64,000 nucleotides of DNA from Betaproteobacteria bacterium (GCA_016791265.1 JAEUMY010000022.1:62001-126000); one strand, 5' to 3'. Shown: positions 39,450 to 47,021, numbered from the stretch's first letter. The notes: generated from the letters alone by a model not told the origin. Translations and numbers: made by a program.

Positions 39450-40988
39450 ATGGGCGCCCTGCAACTGCCGCAAACTCTCACCATCGACATCGCCACTGTG
39501 CGCACGCTGGCCGTGAACGCGGACGCTGAAGAGACGCTGACGGGCGTGCTGGACGATTTCGGCTGGGAGCTGCAGCAACATGTCCGGACGTTCCGGCAAC
39601 CGAAGAGGCCGCACCAGACCCAGACCCAGTACGCCGAGCCGCTTCGCAACTGGCTGGTCGAAGGCAACAGGACCGCGCTGGCCAAGGCCCTCACCGAGGC
39701 GGTGACGAGACGGGCATGGAAGAGCGTCGCCCTGTTCGCGGCCATGCTGGAGTTCCACGACAAGCTGTGGGCAACACCGGCCGCGACGAAGCCGAAGGTT
39801 ACGCCGGTGAAAAGCAAACCGGCAGGGAAAGCCAAACCGGCCGCGAAGAAGAAATCGAAGCCGGGCGCGCCTTCGCTCAAGCCTTTGTTTCCCAGCCCGG
39901 CGCTGCAAAAGATCGTCGGCAGCGCGCCACTCAACCGCACCGACGTGACGAGCAAAGTCTGGGCGTACATCAAGAAGCACAAGCTGCAGGACACGAAGAA
40001 CAAACGCATGATCAACGCGAACGCGGATCTCGCGGCCGTGTTCGGCGGCAAGTCGCAGGCGTCGATGTTCGAGATGACGAAGCTTGTCACGGCGCACTTG
40101 GCGTCGAAGCCGTGGGAGGTGCCCCTCATCCGGCCGATGACCGACGCGCCGGCCGGGAAGCCTGCGAAACCGGCCGCGGCCGCAAAGTCGAAGACGGCGA
40201 AGAAGAACTCGCCCGTGATGACGCCAGTGATCACGCCGCCCATTCGGCCGATCGGCGAATCGATCGACGTTGCACACGCCCAGGCCGCACACTCACAGAG
40301 CGCGCCGGCCGCCACGTCCCGCGCCGAAGAGAAGCTCGCCGAGAAGCGCGAAGCCTGCCTGGCCGACCTGGCCGCGGCCGTGGCCAAGCACGGCGAGGAC
40401 ATCACCCGCGCGCAGTACGCCGCGCTGAAAACCAAGACCGGCCGCAGCTACGAAACCGCGTTCGGCGGCTGGACGCAGTTCATCGCCGCCCGCAAAGCCG
40501 GCGCCGAGCCGACACAGCCGAACACCATCGCCGGCATGGATGTGCTGAAGGACAAAGTGCCGCTGAAGTCCGGCGAGAAGTTCCTCACCAAGTTCAAGCA
40601 CGAGCCGGGCCAGCTGGTGCCCGTGCTGGATCCTGCCCACCAGGTGGAGTTCAAGGAAGGCACGACCTGGCATGCGCAGATCTGCGCGTACCCGATCGGC
40701 GAAGGCAAATGGATCAGCGGTTACCGCCTGGAATGGCCAGCCGACCCCATGCCGCTCATCGAGCAGCCCGGCCCCGCGTCCGAAGTGTACGAAACCGCAG
40801 AGATGGCGATCGCATGGCGCGCGGACGATGAACTGGAGCAGCTCAACCAGGACACCGACGTCGAGCTGAGCGACGCCGACCAGGACGTGCTGGCCGCGTA
40901 CAAGAACTGGCTGACGAAGCTGGCCAAGCCCATGCGCACGCCGCTGGCCAAGTTGCCCGTCATCCACCCGCTCATCAAACCGATGTAG
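39450..40988 (+). CDS. SWIB/MDM2-domain protein with lysine-rich linkers
   Basis: This 512-residue protein has an N-terminal helical part, a Lys/Ala/Pro-rich histone-H1-like linker (about 112-142), a SWIB domain at about 143-217 (LNRTDVTSKVWAYIKKHKLQD, then MINANADLAAVFGG), a second Lys-rich linker, and a C-terminal region with KHGEDITRAQYAALKTKTGRSYETAFGGW. SWIB domains in bacteria occur with DNA-compacting proteins. It probably binds DNA. It lies just upstream of the DGR target 2 gene. Confidence 0.72.
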   Translation: MGALQLPQTLTIDIATVRTLAVNADAEETLTGVLDDFGWELQQHVRTFRQPKRPHQTQTQYAEPLRNWLVEGNRTALAKALTEAVTRRAWKSVALFAAMLEFHDKLWATPAATKPKVTPVKSKPAGKAKPAAKKKSKPGAPSLKPLFPSPALQKIVGSAPLNRTDVTSKVWAYIKKHKLQDTKNKRMINANADLAAVFGGKSQASMFEMTKLVTAHLASKPWEVPLIRPMTDAPAGKPAKPAAAAKSKTAKKNSPVMTPVITPPIRPIGESIDVAHAQAAHSQSAPAATSRAEEKLAEKREACLADLAAAVAKHGEDITRAQYAALKTKTGRSYETAFGGWTQFIAARKAGAEPTQPNTIAGMDVLKDKVPLKSGEKFLTKFKHEPGQLVPVLDPAHQVEFKEGTTWHAQICAYPIGEGKWISGYRLEWPADPMPLIEQPGPASEVYETAEMAIAWRADDELEQLNQDTDVELSDADQDVLAAYKNWLTKLAKPMRTPLAKLPVIHPLIKPM

Positions 40989-41013
40989 TCGCACCACCAC
41001 CAAAGGAACCGAC

Positions 41014-41541
41014 ATGACCAAAGCCACCAGCAAGATCATCATCCGCACCGACCCCGAGTTTCTGCGCCTTGGCCAGCCCTGGCCAGAGCAGGGCGGCCTG
41101 TTCGCTGGGCATCTTCCTGCAATCTGCCGGGACGGCCCTGGTCCCGACTACTTCCTCATCGTCCCGGATGATCCGAAACTGTTCGGGGCCGACCTGGCGT
41201 GGGGCCCGTACGGCAAGAAGATTGACGGCGCCGACCACAAGCAGGATGGCGCGGCGAACACGCAGGCGCTGCTGGCCAGCGAACACAGCCACCCGGCCGC
41301 TAAATTCTGCGCCGAGTTTCGCCACGGCGGCCATGCCGACTGGCACCTGCCGGCACAACGCGAGCTGGCCGTCATCTGCGCCGTGCTGCCCGATCTGCCG
41401 GCAGCAGGCTGGTACTGGTCAAGCACCCAGTACTCGTCCGACGGCGCCTGGTACAGCTACTTCCCGAGTGGCGTCCAGAACGTCAACGGCAAGGACTACA
41501 AGGGCCGAGTGCTGCCCGTCCGCAAGGTGTTAGCCATTTAG
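41014..41541 (+). CDS. DGR target protein 2 (variable C-terminal lectin-like domain)
   Basis: The ATG at 41014 has AAAGGAACC upstream. The 175-residue protein shares GQPWPEQGG, DWHLPAQRELA and GWYWSSTQYS with target 1 at 34913, so they are paralogues. It lacks the Thr/Pro N-terminus of target 1. Residues 137-171 are encoded by VR2. The gene heads the DGR cassette (target, avd, TR, RT), as in Bordetella phage. It has no signal peptide and no membrane helix. Confidence 0.9.
   Translation: MTKATSKIIIRTDPEFLRLGQPWPEQGGLFAGHLPAICRDGPGPDYFLIVPDDPKLFGADLAWGPYGKKIDGADHKQDGAANTQALLASEHSHPAAKFCAEFRHGGHADWHLPAQRELAVICAVLPDLPAAGWYWSSTQYSSDGAWYSYFPSGVQNVNGKDYKGRVLPVRKVLAI
41424..41524 (+). repeat. DGR variable repeat VR2
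   Basis: 101 bp aligned without gaps to the template. All 11 differences are at template adenines (eight to G, three to T). Variable codons fall at the same eight or nine sites as in VR1. The 3' 34 bp are identical to the template. Confidence 0.95.
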
Positions 41542-41570
41542 TCATTTAGCCATTTCTTTTCCCCCACAGC

Positions 41571-41933
41571 ATGGGACTCCACACCTCAACCCCGATCTAC
41601 AAGGTCACGTACGACCTGCTGCAGCTGATGCTCGCCTGTGTGCTGAACATGCCCCGCAACATGAAGGGCACGCTCGGTCAGGACATGCTGCGCGACTGCG
41701 TGACGCTCGTGAAGCTTGTGTACCGCGCCAACGTCGCACAAGGCTCGCGCAAAGTGCCGCATCTCGATGAGCTGATCGAGCTCAACGAGACGCTGACGCT
41801 GTGCCTGCGCCTCTGCCTCGACAGCCGGTTCATCTCACACGGCCGGTACGCGGCCGCGGTCAAGCTCACGAGCGAGATCGGGAAACAGGCCGGTGGATGG
41901 AGGCGCAAGTATGCAAGCCCGCCCGCTGCCTGA
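41571..41933 (+). CDS. avd: Avd-like accessory variability determinant
   Basis: The 120-residue product is a four-helix bundle protein of the Avd/23S-intervening-sequence type: PIYKVTYDLLQLMLACVLNMPRNMKGTLGQDMLRDCVTLVKLVYRANV and KVPHLDELIELNETLTLCLRLC. It lies between target 2 and template repeat, as in the Bordetella phage BPP-1 cassette. In that system Avd forms a pentamer that binds the RT and the template RNA. Basic residues at the C-terminus fit RNA binding. Confidence 0.88.
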   Translation: MGLHTSTPIYKVTYDLLQLMLACVLNMPRNMKGTLGQDMLRDCVTLVKLVYRANVAQGSRKVPHLDELIELNETLTLCLRLCLDSRFISHGRYAAAVKLTSEIGKQAGGWRRKYASPPAA

Positions 41934-42094
41934 CGGTCACGGCCGTCCGGCCTGTGCGGCACAACACCTGGTCGCGCCGCTGGGCCACAAGCCCACCGCC
42001 CTGCGCATCCCGGACACCGCACGCAGCCGCGTGGCCTGGTCCGGCGCATTTTCCCGGCTGAATATTCGGCCGGGCGAAACAGATCGCGCGACGT

Positions 42095-42195
42095 CACCCA
42101 GTACTCGTCCAACAACGCCTGGAACAGCAACTTCCCGAATGGCAACCAGAACATCAACAACAAGGACTACAAGGGCCGAGTGCTGCCCGTCCGCA
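42095..42195 (+). repeat. DGR template repeat (TR)
   Basis: 101-bp sequence with nine clustered AAY codons (in the target frame) where both variable repeats differ. It lies between avd and the RT core, as is usual. The first 16 and last 34 bases match the VRs. In the RT frame the sequence is also open and codes Thr/Arg-rich peptide. RT-generated cDNA with random bases at A positions replaces the VR. Confidence 0.95.
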
Positions 42196-43320
42196 GGTGC
42201 TGACACGCGCGCACCGGCCCATGCTGATTTCTCTTTCGCCGAGCTGGTGGCGGCGTATCTCGACTGCCGCCGGCACAAGCGCAACACCGCCAGCGCGCTC
42301 GAGTTTGAAGCCCGCCTCGAACACAACCTGATCGAGCTGGATGAAGATCTTCGCGCCGGCACGTACACGCCGGGCCCGTCGATCTGCTTCGTCGTCACCA
42401 GCCCGAAGCCGCGCGAAGTCTGGGCCGCCGCGTTCCGCGATCGCGTCGTGCACCACCTGGTGTACAACCGCATCGCCGCGCGGTTTCACGCCCGCTTCAT
42501 CGCCGCGAGCTGCGCCTGCATCCCCGGCCGCGGCACCCTGTACGCCGGCCGCACTCTGGAATCCATGGTGCGCAGCGCCACACAGAACTGGTCGCGGCCG
42601 TGCATGTACCTGAAGGCGGACCTGGCCAACTTCTTTGTCAGCATCGACAAGACCATTCTCGGCCAGCTGCTCGCCGCCGAGATCCACGAGCCTTGGTGGC
42701 GCGCACTCACGCTGCAGATCCTCCACTATGACCCGCGGCCGCACGCCGACGTGCGCGGCGACCCGCGACGTCTGGCGCTGATCCCGCCGCACAAAAGCCT
42801 GTTCAACCAGCCCGCCGATCGCGGCCTGCCGATCGGCAATCTCAGCAGCCAGTTCTTCGCGAACGTGTACCTGAACGAGCTGGACCAGTTCGCCAAGCAC
42901 TGCATCGGCGCGCGGCACTACATCCGGTACGTTGACGACTTCGTTGTCCTACACCCCGACGCTGCCTGGCTGAATCGCGCCCTGGCCGAGATCGCCGCAT
43001 TCCTGCCCGCGCATCTCCGCGTCGCGCTCAACCCGGCCAAGACCATCATCCAGCCCGTCGATCGCGGCATCGACTTCGTCGGCCACGTCATCAAGCCATG
43101 GCGCCGCACCACCCGCCCGCGCACGTTCCGGTCCGCCCTGCACCGCCTGGCCAGCGTGCCCGCCGGCGAGCTGCATGCGTCCGCGAACAGCACCTTCGGC
43201 CTGCTCCGGCAAGCCAGCCACAGCCACCACGACCGCGCCATGCTCGCCCGCCTGCTGCGGCGAAGAGGGTTCGCGGTTGATCGCAACTTCACCAAGACGT
43301 ACAGGAGAACAGACGCATGA
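42139..43320 (+). CDS. DGR reverse transcriptase
   Basis: The catalytic motif is YVDD at 42928-42939 (residues 264-267 if counted from ATG 42139). IGNLSSQ (42832-42852) replaces the QG of other RTs and is the DGR signature. FAELVAAYLDCRRHKRNTAS matches the Bordetella RT start in position. Within the core no ATG is available. The nearest starts are ATG at 42139 inside the TR and GTG at 42247, and the frame stays open to 41893. The exact start is therefore unsure. It overlaps the next gene by 4 bp. Confidence 0.92.
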   Translation: MATRTSTTRTTRAECCPSAGADTRAPAHADFSFAELVAAYLDCRRHKRNTASALEFEARLEHNLIELDEDLRAGTYTPGPSICFVVTSPKPREVWAAAFRDRVVHHLVYNRIAARFHARFIAASCACIPGRGTLYAGRTLESMVRSATQNWSRPCMYLKADLANFFVSIDKTILGQLLAAEIHEPWWRALTLQILHYDPRPHADVRGDPRRLALIPPHKSLFNQPADRGLPIGNLSSQFFANVYLNELDQFAKHCIGARHYIRYVDDFVVLHPDAAWLNRALAEIAAFLPAHLRVALNPAKTIIQPVDRGIDFVGHVIKPWRRTTRPRTFRSALHRLASVPAGELHASANSTFGLLRQASHSHHDRAMLARLLRRRGFAVDRNFTKTYRRTDA

Positions 43321-43646
43321 CCGGATTCTGCCCAACCTGCAACGAGTTCCGATTCTCGGACCGTCACGAGTGCCCGCCGATTTTTGAAGCCCGGCTGGAA
43401 GACTGGGGCGACGACCACTGGCGGGAAGTCCGCGCTCAAGACGCTGAACGCGCGGCTGAGAAGTTCTGCCAGGACCGCGACTCGAACAGCGGGGATTACA
43501 CCATCGCCCGCGAGGGCAGCGCGATCGTCTTCGTGCGCGGCGCCGACGGCACCGTGGGCAAGTACGACATCACCGTCGAGGCCGTGCCGGAGTACAGCGC
43601 GCACCTTGTCGAAACACTGCCGCCAACGGCAAAGGCGGCCGCATGA
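43317..43646 (+). CDS. Small zinc-ribbon-like protein
   Basis: The 109-residue product has CPTCNEF then HECPP near the N-terminus, a possible Cys/His zinc site, followed by an acidic helical segment and beta-rich end. It overlaps the RT stop by 4 bp and may be translated with it. No family is recognised. Confidence 0.55.
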   Translation: MTGFCPTCNEFRFSDRHECPPIFEARLEDWGDDHWREVRAQDAERAAEKFCQDRDSNSGDYTIAREGSAIVFVRGADGTVGKYDITVEAVPEYSAHLVETLPPTAKAAA

Positions 43647-43840
43647 CCCGCCTCGTCTCAACCCGCACCAAAATCGAACAGCTTGGCGGATTGGCCGGCA
43701 CACGCGAATTGAATGCCGCAGAAACTGAATTCGTCACTAAGCTTTGGGACATGCAGCGCGCGGCCGGCGGCGGGCTGGTGGATCTCAGCGAGAAGCAGAC
43801 CGACTGGCTCGACGATCTTTGGGCGAGGCATTTCGCGTGA
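43643..43840 (+). CDS. Small unknown helical protein
   Basis: This 65-residue protein (MTRLVSTRTKIEQLGGLAG) has two predicted helices and WLDDLWARHF at its end. It overlaps both neighbours by 4 bp. No family is recognised. Confidence 0.5.
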   Translation: MTRLVSTRTKIEQLGGLAGTRELNAAETEFVTKLWDMQRAAGGGLVDLSEKQTDWLDDLWARHFA

Positions 43841-44139
43841 GCATGCGCACCCTTGTCGAGATCAACCTCGACCACTTCGGCCACGCGCTGCACGACCTAC
43901 CGCCGGCGATTCTCTGCGAGATGCTGGCCAGGGCGATGTACCAGCGCACACCGGACTGGCAGCAGGCTCGTGCGGACCTTGAGGCTGTCGGCTTCAAGGT
44001 GATCGGCGAGCGGCACCACACGCAGGCGTACACCGACATGCCGCGCCCGATGCGGGACAGCACCGAGTGCAACGACTTCAACCTGTTCACATCACCGCCG
44101 GAAGCATTCGGCGCCGCTAAAGGGCAGACAAAGCTATGA
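43837..44139 (+). CDS. Small unknown protein
   Basis: The GTG at 43837 overlaps the preceding stop (GTGA) and has GCGAGG upstream. ATG at 43843 is the alternative. The 100-residue product includes LPPAILCEMLARAMYQRTPDWQQARADLEAVGF. It overlaps the next start by 4 bp. Function unknown. Confidence 0.5.
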   Translation: MSMRTLVEINLDHFGHALHDLPPAILCEMLARAMYQRTPDWQQARADLEAVGFKVIGERHHTQAYTDMPRPMRDSTECNDFNLFTSPPEAFGAAKGQTKL

Positions 44140-44375
44140 GCGTACTACTGGAAACCTGTCTCGACATTTTGCTTGAAGATCCGCCATATGAGTTGCGCGA
44201 ATCTATTCGCGGCTGCGTGAACCTAGATAACCGCGAACTGGCGCGGCGGTGGATGAACAGCCACATGTCAAACGCCGAAATTCTTGCTCTTACCGACAAG
44301 GCGATGCAACGCTTGGCGCCATCGATGGTGGCGCGCGTTGGGTTGAGTGTCTTGGGGGCCGGTAACAAGCCATGA
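44136..44375 (+). CDS. Small unknown helical protein
   Basis: The 79-residue product (MSVLLETCLDILLEDPPYELRE) is helical and acidic with a C-terminal basic part. The GC content is lower than in neighbours (for example 44150-44210), which hints at recent acquisition. It overlaps the phosphatase-like gene by 4 bp. Confidence 0.5.
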   Translation: MSVLLETCLDILLEDPPYELRESIRGCVNLDNRELARRWMNSHMSNAEILALTDKAMQRLAPSMVARVGLSVLGAGNKP

Positions 44376-44842
44376 AGCGCTGCGACTTCTATTCCAAGGA
44401 CCGCGCCGAGGCGATCACGCCGCATCCGGACGTCTGCATGATCAGCCTGAACGACGTGTACGGCCCCGTGGCCATGATCGGCCGAGGCTGGCGCGACCTG
44501 CTCACGCTGCGCTTCAACGACACGTACCACGGCGACTGCTGCAGCGATCTGCGCCGCGGCTCGAACCCCGAGCTGCACCACGCACAGGAGATCGTGACCT
44601 TCATCCGCCGCAACGCGGACTGCGACACGATCCTGGTGCACTGCCACGCCGGCCAGTGCCGATCGGCGGCCGTCGCGCTGCTGCTCGATGTCATGGGCTG
44701 GAAGCTGGCCGACCGGCGGCGCGCCCACGCGGCGAATCCGCGGCTGGTGTGCCTGCTGTCTGAGGCGGCCGACGTGGTCATTGCGCTACCGCACGAAGCC
44801 GTGCGCGCTCAGCCGGAAGTGGCGCCCACTCTCTGGTGGTGA
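44372..44842 (+). CDS. Tyrosine/dual-specificity phosphatase-like protein
   Basis: This 156-residue protein has the C(X)5R signature HCHAGQCRSAAVALLLDVMG with Cys91 and Arg97. The upstream DLLTLRFNDTYHGDCC may hold the acid Asp. The fold would remove phosphate from protein or nucleotide substrates. It is the last gene of the rightward operon. Phage phosphatases may alter host signalling, but the substrate is unknown. Confidence 0.7.
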   Translation: MKRCDFYSKDRAEAITPHPDVCMISLNDVYGPVAMIGRGWRDLLTLRFNDTYHGDCCSDLRRGSNPELHHAQEIVTFIRRNADCDTILVHCHAGQCRSAAVALLLDVMGWKLADRRRAHAANPRLVCLLSEAADVVIALPHEAVRAQPEVAPTLWW

Positions 44843-44899
44843 AGTGGCCTGCTCCACCAGACACCACACCGAAGCCCTCGCGTCGATTCCATGACCACC

Positions 44900-45214
44900 C
44901 TACTTCCAATACTGCTCCGCGTCGGCCTGCTCATCATCCCCCATGCGACGGATAAGCCGCGCGCCCGTCAGCACGAAATACCCGCCGGCAGCGGCTGTCT
45001 CGGCGAATTTCAACGCCCGAAGATGCTCAAGAATCGGCGCATGGTCTTCACCGATTCGCAGGTCCTGATAGTCATCGGCGTCGATCTTGAGCCAGACAAC
45101 GTCGCGGGCACGATTTACCCGATAGATGACCTCCGTGATGTGGCCCCCAATGCGGTCATCCAGCGCGCCGCCCAACATCTCCGCCAGCGCTTGCCCCAGC
45201 TCGATTCGATTCAT
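44900..45214 (-). CDS. Small unknown protein, opposite strand
   Basis: The ATG at 45214 (MNRIELGQALAEMLGGALDD) gives 104 residues with a strand-rich middle (GGHITEVIYRVNRARDVVWLKIDADDYQ). The longer frame into the xis-like gene is rejected. It converges with the phosphatase-like gene. It may be an independent lysogenic gene or regulator. Confidence 0.55.
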   Translation of the reverse strand: MNRIELGQALAEMLGGALDDRIGGHITEVIYRVNRARDVVWLKIDADDYQDLRIGEDHAPILEHLRALKFAETAAAGGYFVLTGARLIRRMGDDEQADAEQYWK

Positions 45215-45278
45215 TGCGACCCCCGGTCGATGTTTAAGCCTCAAGCATAACCCCGCCCCGCACCAGTTATCCACAGCC

Positions 45279-45623
45279 ATGCACCCCGACACCCTGACCC
45301 TCGACGACGCGGCCGACATGCTCAAGACCACGCCCGACACCGTGGCCGAATGCATCCATCATCGCGGCCTGCCGGCGGCGAAGGTGGGCCGCGCCTGGGT
45401 GCTTGTTCGCGAGGATGTGATAGCGTGGCTCCGCACCCAGTACGCCCGCAAGGACAACACCGCATGCGACTCTACCGCCGCCCCGGCTCTGACATCTGGT
45501 ACGCCGACTTCATCGGCCCAAACGGCAAACGCTCTCGCCAAAGCTCTGGCACCCGAGACCTCGAGGCGGCGAAGGAATGGGCCGCCAAAGCTGCGCACGA
45601 TAGCTGGCGGACGCGAAAACTAG
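45279..45623 (+). CDS. Excisionase-like HTH protein
   Basis: This 114-residue protein begins at 45279 (MHPDTLTLDDAADMLKTTPDTVAECIHHRGLPAAKVGRAWVLVREDVIAWLRTQYARKD), a MerR/AlpA-type helix-turn-helix of the excisionase family. The remaining half is low-complexity and overlaps the integrase gene by 160 bp, so only the first 65 or so residues may matter. It probably controls excision direction. Confidence 0.72.
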   Translation: MHPDTLTLDDAADMLKTTPDTVAECIHHRGLPAAKVGRAWVLVREDVIAWLRTQYARKDNTACDSTAAPALTSGTPTSSAQTANALAKALAPETSRRRRNGPPKLRTIAGGREN

Positions 45624-46672
45624 GCGACGCCCCGCCGGTCACGTGGGACCACGCTGTTCTGGAATGGCTCAAGGAATTCGGCAGCGCCCGCAAATCGCTA
45701 GAAGACATCAAGGCCCGGCTGCGGTGGCTCACGAAGCACCTGACCGGCATGAAGGTCGCCGACATCAACCGCGAGAAGGTCCGCGAGCTGAAGAAGCTGC
45801 GCATGGCCGAGCCGCTCACCGCCGGCAAGAAAAAGCTCGATCGGCGCTGCACGCCCGGCACCTGCAATCGCACCCTGGCCGAGCTTTCGAAGATCCTCAA
45901 CTATTGCGAGGCAAACGAATGGATCATCCGCGCGCCGGCGATCGACTGGTGCGACGAGGACGAGAGCGATCCGCGCTGGATCACCCGCGAAGAGGCCGCG
46001 CGCCTCATCGCCGAGCTGCCGCCACACCTGGCCAGCATGACCCGCTTCGCGCTGGCCACGGGGCTCCGCACGGCCAACATCACCGGGCTGAAGTGGAACC
46101 AGGTCGACACCGCGCGCCGCTCCGCATGGGTCGGCCGACGCCAGACCAAAGCCAGCAACGCCATCCCGGTGCCGCTGAATGACGACGCGCTCGACGTCCT
46201 GGCCGAGCAGAAAGGCCGACACAAGGAATGGGTGTTCGTCTACCAGGGCCACCAGAAGTCGGCCGAGCTGGACCGCCTGCACGGCAGCCTCACCACCGCC
46301 GCATGGAACAAGGCCTGCGCCCGCGCCGGCATCGAGGACTTCACCTTCCACGACCTTCGCCACACCTGGGCCAGCTGGCACGTCATGAACGGCACGCCGC
46401 TGCAGGTGCTCCAGCAGCTCGGCGGCTGGAAGAATTTCAACATGGTCCTGCGCTATGCCCACTTGGCACCCGGGTACATCGCGGACTATGCTCGCAACGC
46501 CTCCGCAGCTCATGCATCAAGGCACAAATCTGGCACACCCGAACCCGAAGCCACCAATGAAAAACGCCCGCAGATTCAGCAAGTCGCTGATTCAACAGGC
46601 GTTGTAAGTGGGGTGGCTAATGGGATTCGAACCCACGACAACCGGAATCACAATCCGGGACTCTACCGCTGA
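45464..46672 (+). CDS. int: Tyrosine-recombinase integrase
   Basis: The ATG at 45464 gives MRLYRRPGSDIWYADFIG, the usual N-terminus of this group. Catalytic residues: R202 (ATGLRTANITGLKW), K229, H296 and R299 (FHDLRHTWAS), W322 and Y331 (VLRYAHL). The C-terminal 20 residues read through attR into tRNA-His and stop inside it. In the excised phage the same frame would instead end ...NHNIQDVGASNVSA (via 490-607). It cuts at tRNA-His. Confidence 0.92.
   Translation: MRLYRRPGSDIWYADFIGPNGKRSRQSSGTRDLEAAKEWAAKAAHDSWRTRKLGDAPPVTWDHAVLEWLKEFGSARKSLEDIKARLRWLTKHLTGMKVADINREKVRELKKLRMAEPLTAGKKKLDRRCTPGTCNRTLAELSKILNYCEANEWIIRAPAIDWCDEDESDPRWITREEAARLIAELPPHLASMTRFALATGLRTANITGLKWNQVDTARRSAWVGRRQTKASNAIPVPLNDDALDVLAEQKGRHKEWVFVYQGHQKSAELDRLHGSLTTAAWNKACARAGIEDFTFHDLRHTWASWHVMNGTPLQVLQQLGGWKNFNMVLRYAHLAPGYIADYARNASAAHASRHKSGTPEPEATNEKRPQIQQVADSTGVVSGVANGIRTHDNRNHNPGLYR
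46609..46654 (-). other. attR core
   Basis: 46-bp exact copy of 490-535, running from the CCA end to the anticodon arm of tRNA-His. Integration rebuilt the full tRNA here. The integrase frame passes through it. Confidence 0.92.
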
Positions 46673-46684
46673 GCTATAGCCACC
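46609..46684 (-). tRNA. tRNA-His (anticodon GTG)
   Basis: The minus strand reads GGTGGCTATAGCTCAGCGGT then CCCGGATTGTGATTCCGG with anticodon GTG, the T-arm GTGGGTTCGAATCCCAT and a 3' TAGCCACC with encoded CCA. It has the extra 5' G typical of tRNA-His. Confidence 0.95.
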
Positions 46685-46717
46685 ATTGACCCGCTGAAAC
46701 CCACTGCGCAATCACTT

Positions 46718-46729
46718 GCGAATATTCGC
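46718..46729. repeat. GCGAATATTCGC palindrome, copy 7
   Basis: Between tRNA-His and tRNA-Arg, extended to an 18-bp perfect palindrome CTTGCGAATATTCGCAAG. This is the longest copy and lies in host DNA. Confidence 0.92.
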
Positions 46730-46741
46730 AAGTACTCAAAC

Positions 46742-46818
<77 letters not shown>

Positions 46819-46857
46819 TTGCATACCCGCTTGCAATACCTTCGAACGAGCGATTTC

Positions 46858-46934
46858 TGGTCGGGGCGATAGGATTCGAACCTACGACATCCTGCTCCCA
46901 AAGCAGGCGCGCTACCGGGCTGCGCTACGCCCCG
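46858..46934 (-). tRNA. tRNA-Pro (anticodon TGG)
   Basis: The minus strand starts CGGGGCGTAGCGCAGCCCGG, anticodon arm CTGCTTTGGGAGCAG (TGG), T-arm GTAGGTTCGAATCCTAT, and ends CGCCCCG plus A and CCA. Confidence 0.95.
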
Positions 46935-47021
46935 ATGCCCACGCGCCGATGACACCGGGCGAAGCAAGTCGCGCATTGTACGCGTCGCCTCGCCACGGGG
47001 TCAAACCGCGCCCGGATTTGT

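Larger units (their letters stand above)
490..46654. mobile_element. Lambda-like siphoprophage with a DGR, integrated in tRNA-His
   Basis: The element is bounded by an exact 46-bp direct repeat (490-535 and 46609-46654) that equals the 3' part of tRNA-His including CCA. It has lysogeny control, integrase, replication, lambda-type head genes, a long-tail tape measure, lysis genes and a diversity-generating retroelement. Late genes read leftward and early genes both ways from the repressor region near 33000. All modules expected of a functional siphophage are present and I see no disrupted core gene. Confidence 0.93.

Noticed and set aside
41893..42138. RT starting at 41893
   Set aside because: This would overlap avd and read Arg/Pro-rich unconserved sequence, so it is treated only as an open frame.
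42247..43320. Group II intron or retron reverse transcriptase
   Set aside because: IGNLSSQ is DGR-specific, there is an Avd and TR/VR pair, and no maturase domain or intron ends are visible.
46613..46672. Integrase stop inside tRNA-His as a sequencing error
   Set aside because: Reading into the tRNA is expected when a phage attachment site carries the tRNA 3' end, and attL shows the alternative end.
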